This document shows positions 14,478 through 19,533 of a stretch of DNA of 19,533 nucleotides, piece after piece. A program made the translations under genes and the position numbers. Within the stretch, counting starts at the first letter, position 1, and the number at the start of each line of letters is the position of its first letter. Below the pieces are notes generated by a model. That model had not been told where the DNA came from and ran no database searches. It was given only the letters and a program-made list of their open reading frames with translations. This DNA comes from an uncultured Selenomonadales bacterium. Its GTDB lineage: Bacteria; Bacillota; Negativicutes; Selenomonadales; Selenomonadaceae. Where the stretch lies: NCBI GenBank assembly GCA_937910665.1, contig CALEPR010000050.1, positions 1-19,533 on the forward strand. The letters are read 5' to 3'.

Positions 14478-15728
14478 TTAAAAATTAAATTCAACTTTGC
14501 CATAAATTTTATTTGTGTGATAACCTTGATAGCGTGGACTGACTCGCTCGCCGAAAAAATATTGCAACTGTCCTGAAATATTTTTTGCAAAAACATATTC
14601 GCCGCCGAAATGAAAACCTTTTATTCCGATGATCGAAACGTCGTAAGTCGGCTCGATAACTGCCATGTGTCCAAGTTTTCTGTACGCCGCGAAAACGCCC
14701 CAACTGCCTGGAGTTTCCTTGTCGGCTTCTTTGTAATCAAGTTCGACCGAGTAGGCGCGGCGTTGAGTATTTGCGTAATTTTTTCCTGAAGGATTTTGTG
14801 CAAAACTTCCGCCGAGCGAAAAATCTCCAAAATTATATTTCATTCCTGCAGAAAAAATATTTGCCGAACTTGAATCGTAATAGCCGTTGGTTTCTGTGAC
14901 AATATCTCTGTAACTGTCTTTGTGCAATCTGTGATAGCCGATGCCGAAATTAAATTTTTCTTCGCGATCGTTATAAATTTCCGCGAACTGATAAATTGTA
15001 CTTCTGTACCTGCCTGCAAAAATTTTAAATTTATATTTGTCGCCGAAAATAATTTGTCCGCCGCTTGCCTCGCTGTCCATGATCATATTTAAATCATTTT
15101 CGCTGAGGACAGGAAGTCTACCCAGCTGAATATTAAAATTTTTGTAATTTCCTTCAGCAAAAATTCTTTCCAGAGAAATTTTATTTTCATCTTCGTCGGG
15201 TTCGTCATCTTTGTAATTTATGTTTGTGTATGCTTCAATTTTTGCGTTCGCCGTCCAATGTTCATTTATTTCGGCTTGCGGATAAAGTTCAATTTTAAAA
15301 TCATTAAAGCCTGTGCCGTCGTTAATTCCTCTGTCAATTCGAGTGTGAAGATATTCGTAACCGACTCCGCCTGTCCATTTTATTTTGTCGGAATTTTTTT
15401 CAAGGTCAGAAATTTTTACGCCGAGACTTTGAAGTTCAGGTTTGAACTCGGCAGAAAGTTTTTCAAGTTCGACTTTCGATGCGTCGCTTGGATTTTTTGC
15501 CAAAGCCTTTGCAATCATCTGCGCCATTTCATATCGCGTGATACTTCTTTCGCCCAAAAAAGTTCCGTTGCCGTAACCTTCGACAATCCCTTCGCTCGCA
15601 AGTTTCATCAGCGAATCATAAGCCCAATGATGTGCAGGAACATCGGCAAAAGGATTTGCTCCCGCGCAAGTCATTGAAGTCATAAAAATAAAATTTCCCA
15701 CAACCATCGAAAAAATTTTTTTCTTCAT
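14478..15728 (-). CDS. SLH-domain outer membrane beta-barrel protein (OmpM-like porin)
   Basis: In Negativicutes such proteins form outer-membrane pores and hold that membrane to peptidoglycan by binding cell-wall polyamine or secondary polymer through the SLH domain. The 416-residue protein has a signal peptide (cleavage likely after CAGA, residue 24) and one SLH domain (26-78, FADVPAHHWAYDSLMKLASEGIVEGY split by DNA bounds, with ITRYEMA). A short coiled coil (83-113) follows, then a beta-strand-rich barrel (115-416) ending in KVEFNF with a terminal Phe, the usual signal for barrel insertion. I chose ATG 15728 over the longer frame because a signal peptide begins there and AGAGAGG lies upstream. 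It starts 49 bp after polC on the same strand and may be partly cotranscribed. The 416-residue length is typical for the family. Confidence 0.9.
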   Translation of the reverse strand: MKKKIFSMVVGNFIFMTSMTCAGANPFADVPAHHWAYDSLMKLASEGIVEGYGNGTFLGERSITRYEMAQMIAKALAKNPSDASKVELEKLSAEFKPELQSLGVKISDLEKNSDKIKWTGGVGYEYLHTRIDRGINDGTGFNDFKIELYPQAEINEHWTANAKIEAYTNINYKDDEPDEDENKISLERIFAEGNYKNFNIQLGRLPVLSENDLNMIMDSEASGGQIIFGDKYKFKIFAGRYRSTIYQFAEIYNDREEKFNFGIGYHRLHKDSYRDIVTETNGYYDSSSANIFSAGMKYNFGDFSLGGSFAQNPSGKNYANTQRRAYSVELDYKEADKETPGSWGVFAAYRKLGHMAVIEPTYDVSIIGIKGFHFGGEYVFAKNISGQLQYFFGERVSPRYQGYHTNKIYGKVEFNF

Positions 15729-15777
15729 AAAATTTTTTCCTCTCTTTCCAAAATTTTCAACAACCGAAAAATTTTTT

Positions 15778-18700
15778 TTAAAAGCCAAACAAAGTTACTT
15801 GATCGCTTTCGTCCAATCCGTTTAAACAACCGTGATCTTGAAGTGCGGCGATACAAGTTTTATTTATTCCCGAACGCATCCGCAAATCTTCAATCGAAGA
15901 AAATTTTCCCGACTTCCTCGCTTCGGCAATTCCTTTCGCAGCAACTTGACCAACGCCGACCAATGATGCCAAAGGCGGCAGGAGAGAATCTTTCAACACA
16001 ATAAATTTTTCTGCGTCCGACTCATACAAGTCAACGTGTTCGACTTTAAATCCGCGCAGATACATTTCATAAGCCAACTGCAAAACCGCCAAAGTGTCCG
16101 ACTCTTTATTGTCAAGTTTTCTGTCGTCCGCCAAGTCATTTAATTTATCGATTTCAGATTTAATGTGTCGAACGCCTTTCACAATTTCATTCGCGTCAAA
16201 TTCATCTGCGCGAATCGAAAAATATGCCGCATAGTAAGCCAAAGGATAATGAACTTTGCAGTAAGCAATTCGATAAGCCATCATAACGTAGGCAGTCGCG
16301 TGAGCGCGGGGGAATAAATATTTTATTTTCTGACAAGAATCAACGTACCAGTCCGGAACGTCATGAGATTTTAAATCTTCCACAGCGTCGGGAGAAATTC
16401 CCTTGCCTTTGCGAACATTTTCCATGATCTTGAAACTTTTCAGCGCATCGACTCCGTGATGAATCAGATACATCATAATATCGTCGCGAGCGGAAATTGC
16501 ATTTTTCAGCGTACAAGTTTTGTTGCGAATTAAATCTTGAGCGTTTCCGAGCCAAACATCTGTGCCGTGAGAAAATCCTGAAATTCTGACCAAGTCGCTG
16601 AAACAATCGGGGCGTGTGTCGTCAATCATTTGCCGCGTAAAAGGCGTTCTGAACTCCGGGATACCAAAAGTACCTGACTTGGTTTGTAATTGCCTAGAAT
16701 CGACTCCCAGAGCCTCTGTCGAGGAAAATAAACTCAGTGTCGGCTTGTCGTCGAGAGGAATTGTTTGCGGATCTCTGTGCGTCAAATTTTCCAACATTTT
16801 TATAACTGTCGGATCATCATGACCAAGAATATCCAACTTAACCAATCTTGAACTTATCGAGTGATAATCAAAATGTGTCGTTATAGTTTCGGAAGATTTT
16901 TTTTCTGCAGGATATTGAATCGGCGAAAAATAATGTATGTCCATGTCGCGCGGCACAACCATAATTCCTGCAGGATGCTGACCTGTTGTACTTTTCACGC
17001 CCATGCAACCTTTCGCCATCTTCGCAATAAAACTGCCGTGCTTTGTAATTTTTTTCTCCTCCAGATATTTTTTCACGAAACCGAAAGCAGTTTTCTCCGC
17101 CACAGTCATTATCGAACCTGCGCGGTAAACATTGTGACGACCGAACAAAATTTCTGTGTACTTGTGAGCAGTCGGCTGATATTCGCCGGAAAAATTTAAA
17201 TCAATATCGGGAACTTTGTCGCCGTCGAAGCCGAGAAAAACTGCAAATGGAATGTCGTGACCATCTTTTATTAAAGGATAACCGCAGACAGGACAATTTT
17301 TATTTTCCAAGTCGTAACCGCAGCCAACTTCGCCGTGAGTAAAAAATTTACTGTACTGACATTTCGGACAGCGATAATGTGGTGGCAGAGGATTTACTTC
17401 AGTAATTCCTGTCATCGTCGCGACAAAACTTGAGCCGACACTTCCGCGACTGCCGACAAGATAACCGTCGTCGTTGGATTTTTTTACAAGACGCTGGGCA
17501 ATTAAATATAAACTTGAAAAGCCGTGAGAAATTATCGGCTTCAATTCCTGTTCGAGCCTTGCGGAAACTATTTCAGGCAAATTTTCTCCGTAAAGATATT
17601 TTGCTTTTTTATATGACATTTCGCGAATTTCTTCATCCGCTCCGGGAATTGTAGGGGAATACAAACCGTCGGGAATTGGTTTCAGAACTTCGCACATTTC
17701 AGAAATTTTATTTGGATTGGTGACAACTGCATCGTAAGCAACTTTTTCATCAAGGTAATCAAACTCAGCCAACATTTCCTCAGTCGTCCGAAGGTAGAGC
17801 GGCGGCTGCAAATCTGCATCTTCATAACCTTTGCCGTTCATCAAAATTGCGCGGTAAATTGAATCTTCAGGATTTAAAAAGTGAACATCGCAAGTTGCCA
17901 CCAACGGCTTATTTAATTTTTCGGCGAGTGCGGCAACTTTTTTGTTAATGTTAATTAAATCTTCGTCGCTGTTGATTGTCGGGAAATCTTTGCTGCGAAC
18001 TAAAAAATCATTGTTGTGAAAAGGTTGAATCTCCAAGTAGTCATAAAAATTTGCAATTTCCTCAAGTTCGGCTTCAGACTTTTCTGCAATAATTCCTCGA
18101 ATCAATTCTCCTGCCTCGCAAGCCGAACCGAGAATCAAACCTTCTCTGAACTGCGCCAAAATTTTTTTCGGAATACGCGGCGTGCGATGAAAATATTTTA
18201 TCTGACTGATTGAAATTAACCTGTACAAATTATTCAGACCAATTTTATTTTTAGCAAGCAAGATAATGTGATAAGCAGGAGTGTATTTTTCATTCCTAAC
18301 TCCTCCTTCCTCATTTCTAATCTCCAAATACCCTTCCATGCCGTAAATAACTTTAATATTTTTGCCTTGCTTTTTAAGTTTTTCGACAGTCTGTGCGGCT
18401 TCAGGAAATGCTTGTGCAACTCCGTGATCAGTTATCGCCACAGACGACCAATTCCAATTAGCGGCAGTTTCAATAAGTTTTTTTGGAGAAACTACAGCGT
18501 CCATCGCCGACATAGTTGTATGAGCGTGAAGTTCTGTTCGCTTGACTTTGGCGTTGTCCATGCGTTCAGCTTTTGCAGTTTCAAGTTTTTCAATCGCGTC
18601 GATCAAAATAACATTTTCTTTGGTGTAATCGTCGTAGCGAACTGCGCCGGAAATTTTTACGTTCATTCCATTTTTTAATTCGGCAAGAAGTTTTTCCGCT

Positions 18701-19284
18701 GCGTCCATCGAACTTTGTCGAAAAATTTTTTTGCAGACAATGCCGTTAGTTTTGTCCGTCACGCTGAAAGAAATTCCGCAGCTGCCTGTTTTAAATTTGC
18801 GAAAGTTGATGCCGTTTTTGTCGTCGTCGCCAATTTCGCCGCAGATGATAACTTTGCTGTCGACTTGGATTTCGGAAATATTTATCACGTTGCCGACAAT
18901 TTTTCTGCCGAAAATTTTTTCTCCGCTCTGAACTTCTGCTTTAGAAATTTTTTCTGCAGGAATTTTTGACAATGAGGAATTTTTACTTTCAATCTTTTCA
19001 TCTTTCCATCTGTCCATCTTTCTTTCTTCGCGCAGAACTTCAGCAATTTTTACAGTTACAGAAAATTTTGCTGACAAAAAACTTTCAACGCCTTGCAAAA
19101 GTTCACCGCTTAAATTTTGCGGCGCAGTTAAAAAAATTTTCCAGCTTTTATTTTCAGGCGCGAGAATTACAGACTTTATAAAACTTTTCTTCAAAAGTTC
19201 AAAATCTTTCGGCTCGCAATTAAATTCCTCAACCAGTTTTGAAAAAATTTTTTTGTCACTCGGAATCAATTTAAATTTTTCCAC
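15778..19284 (-). CDS. polC: DNA polymerase III alpha subunit, PolC type, lacking the 3'-5' exonuclease domain
   Basis: This is the replicative polymerase of Firmicutes. The 1168-residue protein is about 270 shorter than Bacillus PolC. Order: N-terminal domain (1-82), linker with an octamer repeat (89-99), OB fold (130-235), PHP domain with metal ligands H253, H255, H287, E317 and H468, palm and fingers with a zinc site C639, C642, C664, C667 and catalytic D693, D695 (PDIDLNFSG) and D818 (KLDILGHDDP), tandem helix-hairpin-helix region, and C-terminal clamp-binding QVTLF. In Bacillus the exonuclease is inserted in PHP after GMEA; here GMEGYLE (315-321) runs through a 12-residue heptamer-encoded loop straight to YHIILLAKN (338-346). 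Start is GTG 19284 with AAAGGTGAT upstream. Shares strand with dapL and the SLH porin. Confidence 0.96.
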   Translation of the reverse strand: MEKFKLIPSDKKIFSKLVEEFNCEPKDFELLKKSFIKSVILAPENKSWKIFLTAPQNLSGELLQGVESFLSAKFSVTVKIAEVLREERKMDRWKDEKIESKNSSLSKIPAEKISKAEVQSGEKIFGRKIVGNVINISEIQVDSKVIICGEIGDDDKNGINFRKFKTGSCGISFSVTDKTNGIVCKKIFRQSSMDAAEKLLAELKNGMNVKISGAVRYDDYTKENVILIDAIEKLETAKAERMDNAKVKRTELHAHTTMSAMDAVVSPKKLIETAANWNWSSVAITDHGVAQAFPEAAQTVEKLKKQGKNIKVIYGMEGYLEIRNEEGGVRNEKYTPAYHIILLAKNKIGLNNLYRLISISQIKYFHRTPRIPKKILAQFREGLILGSACEAGELIRGIIAEKSEAELEEIANFYDYLEIQPFHNNDFLVRSKDFPTINSDEDLININKKVAALAEKLNKPLVATCDVHFLNPEDSIYRAILMNGKGYEDADLQPPLYLRTTEEMLAEFDYLDEKVAYDAVVTNPNKISEMCEVLKPIPDGLYSPTIPGADEEIREMSYKKAKYLYGENLPEIVSARLEQELKPIISHGFSSLYLIAQRLVKKSNDDGYLVGSRGSVGSSFVATMTGITEVNPLPPHYRCPKCQYSKFFTHGEVGCGYDLENKNCPVCGYPLIKDGHDIPFAVFLGFDGDKVPDIDLNFSGEYQPTAHKYTEILFGRHNVYRAGSIMTVAEKTAFGFVKKYLEEKKITKHGSFIAKMAKGCMGVKSTTGQHPAGIMVVPRDMDIHYFSPIQYPAEKKSSETITTHFDYHSISSRLVKLDILGHDDPTVIKMLENLTHRDPQTIPLDDKPTLSLFSSTEALGVDSRQLQTKSGTFGIPEFRTPFTRQMIDDTRPDCFSDLVRISGFSHGTDVWLGNAQDLIRNKTCTLKNAISARDDIMMYLIHHGVDALKSFKIMENVRKGKGISPDAVEDLKSHDVPDWYVDSCQKIKYLFPRAHATAYVMMAYRIAYCKVHYPLAYYAAYFSIRADEFDANEIVKGVRHIKSEIDKLNDLADDRKLDNKESDTLAVLQLAYEMYLRGFKVEHVDLYESDAEKFIVLKDSLLPPLASLVGVGQVAAKGIAEARKSGKFSSIEDLRMRSGINKTCIAALQDHGCLNGLDESDQVTLFGF
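18287..18321 (-). repeat. Heptamer repeat inside polC, read in frame
   Basis: On the coding strand five 7-bp units are in phase: ATTAGAA, ATGAGGA, AGGAGGA, GTTAGGA and ATGAAAA. They encode residues 322-333 of PolC (IRNEEGGVRNEK). The second unit has G where the consensus ATTAGGA would have T; the consensus base would create an in-frame TAG. Confidence 0.8.
18988..19019 (-). repeat. Octamer tandem repeat inside polC
   Basis: On the coding strand four 8-bp units follow each other: AGATGGAC, AGATGGAA, AGATGAAA and AGATTGAA. They encode part of a charged linker (about residues 89-99, MDRWKDEKIE) between the N-terminal domain and the OB fold of PolC. Confidence 0.75.
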
Positions 19285-19299
19285 ACAATCACCTTTCTA

Positions 19300-19369
19300 A
19301 TAATTAGGAATTAGGAATTAGGAAATTTTTAATTCCTAACTCCTCACTCCTAACTCCTAACTCCTAACT
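19300..19369. repeat. Heptamer inverted-repeat element between dapL and polC
   Basis: Three units of ATTAGGA lie on the left (19302-19322) and five CCTAACT-type units (one CCTCACT) on the right (about 19335-19369), around an AT-rich centre, giving a hairpin with AGGAATTAGG-type arms. The right arm encodes the last three residues and the stop codon of dapL on the minus strand. Its left end is about two bases from the polC ribosome binding region. Confidence 0.85.
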
Positions 19370-19533
19370 GAATTCAGCCTTTCAACTGCCTTTAAAGTAT
19401 TTTCACGACTGCCGAAAGAAGTCAATCGCAAATAACCTTCTCCGCAAGGACCGAACCCCGCGCCCGGCGTCCCGACAATTTTATATTTATGCAAAAGTTT
19501 ATCAAAGAAATCCCAGCTTGAAACATTGTCGGG
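19357..19533 (-). CDS. dapL: LL-diaminopimelate aminotransferase, C-terminal part
   Basis: DapL transfers an amino group from glutamate to tetrahydrodipicolinate and gives LL-diaminopimelate in one step, for lysine and peptidoglycan. Only the last 58 residues are in the window; the gene continues beyond the right edge. The visible part has SSWDFFDKLL, the PLP-aminotransferase C-terminal stretch VGTPGAGFGPCGEGYLRL and TSFGSRENTLKAVERL, typical of DapL, with the substrate-carboxylate Arg in YLRL. The usual FGPSGEG reads FGPCGEG here. The final residues VRS and the TAG stop are encoded by the heptamer repeat, so the native end may have been changed by it. It lies upstream of polC on the same strand. 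Confidence 0.9.
   Translation of the reverse strand, partial: PDNVSSWDFFDKLLHKYKIVGTPGAGFGPCGEGYLRLTSFGSRENTLKAVERLNSVRS

Noticed and set aside
15729..15788. A 20-residue N-terminal extension of the SLH porin
   Set aside because: It would place a basic stretch before a good signal peptide and overlap the polC stop; the ATG at 15728 has its own ribosome binding site.

Overview
The window looks like chromosomal DNA from a low-to-mid GC, AT-rich Negativicutes-type bacterium, that is, a diderm Firmicute. The Firmicute signature is the Gram-positive replicative polymerase PolC together with SepF and two DUF2225 proteins. The outer-membrane signature is a beta-barrel protein with an N-terminal SLH domain and a C-terminal Phe, the type that tethers the outer membrane to peptidoglycan in Negativicutes. 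LL-diaminopimelate aminotransferase and an archaeal-type LeuCD pair fit an anaerobe of this group. No species can be named from the sequence alone.

Layout. 1-236 is the sepF promoter region and sepF follows with its own terminator. Next on the plus strand come larC; an orphan branched-chain amino acid binding lipoprotein with a near-consensus promoter; a small LRAT-domain protein; a 14/16-bp tandem repeat array; a small retropepsin-like protein; and leuC-leuD. A convergent 255-bp gap (6656-6910) separates leuD from cobM (minus). cobM and a secreted phosphatase/L,D-transpeptidase-like fusion gene diverge from overlapping promoters. Two paralogous DUF2225 genes follow, the first with a long repeat-rich linker, then a carboxylesterase lipoprotein ending in a clear terminator. 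The right end is a minus-strand block: dapL (3' end only, running off the window), polC and the SLH porin gene. There is no gene-free stretch above 300 bases and I see no tRNA, rRNA, CRISPR array, transposase or phage gene.

How the genes fit together. Most are housekeeping: division (SepF), cell envelope (SLH porin, L,D-transpeptidase-like fusion, DapL supplying diaminopimelate), leucine synthesis (LeuCD), cobamide synthesis (CobM), nickel-pincer cofactor synthesis (LarC) and replication (PolC). They do not form one pathway.

The most striking signals are: (1) a family of 7-bp-period TTAGGAG-type repeats, mostly as inverted pairs, which recur at gene ends and often supply the stop codon; (2) a PolC without the proofreading exonuclease domain, carrying one of these heptamer repeats in frame exactly where that domain is inserted in Bacillus PolC; (3) a fusion of an e(P4)-type acid phosphatase with a YkuD-type domain whose catalytic Cys position looks displaced; (4) a tandem pair of DUF2225 proteins sharing two short motifs on otherwise unrelated disordered linkers; (5) a 14/16-bp repeat array in the leader of a DTGS aspartic-protease-like gene.
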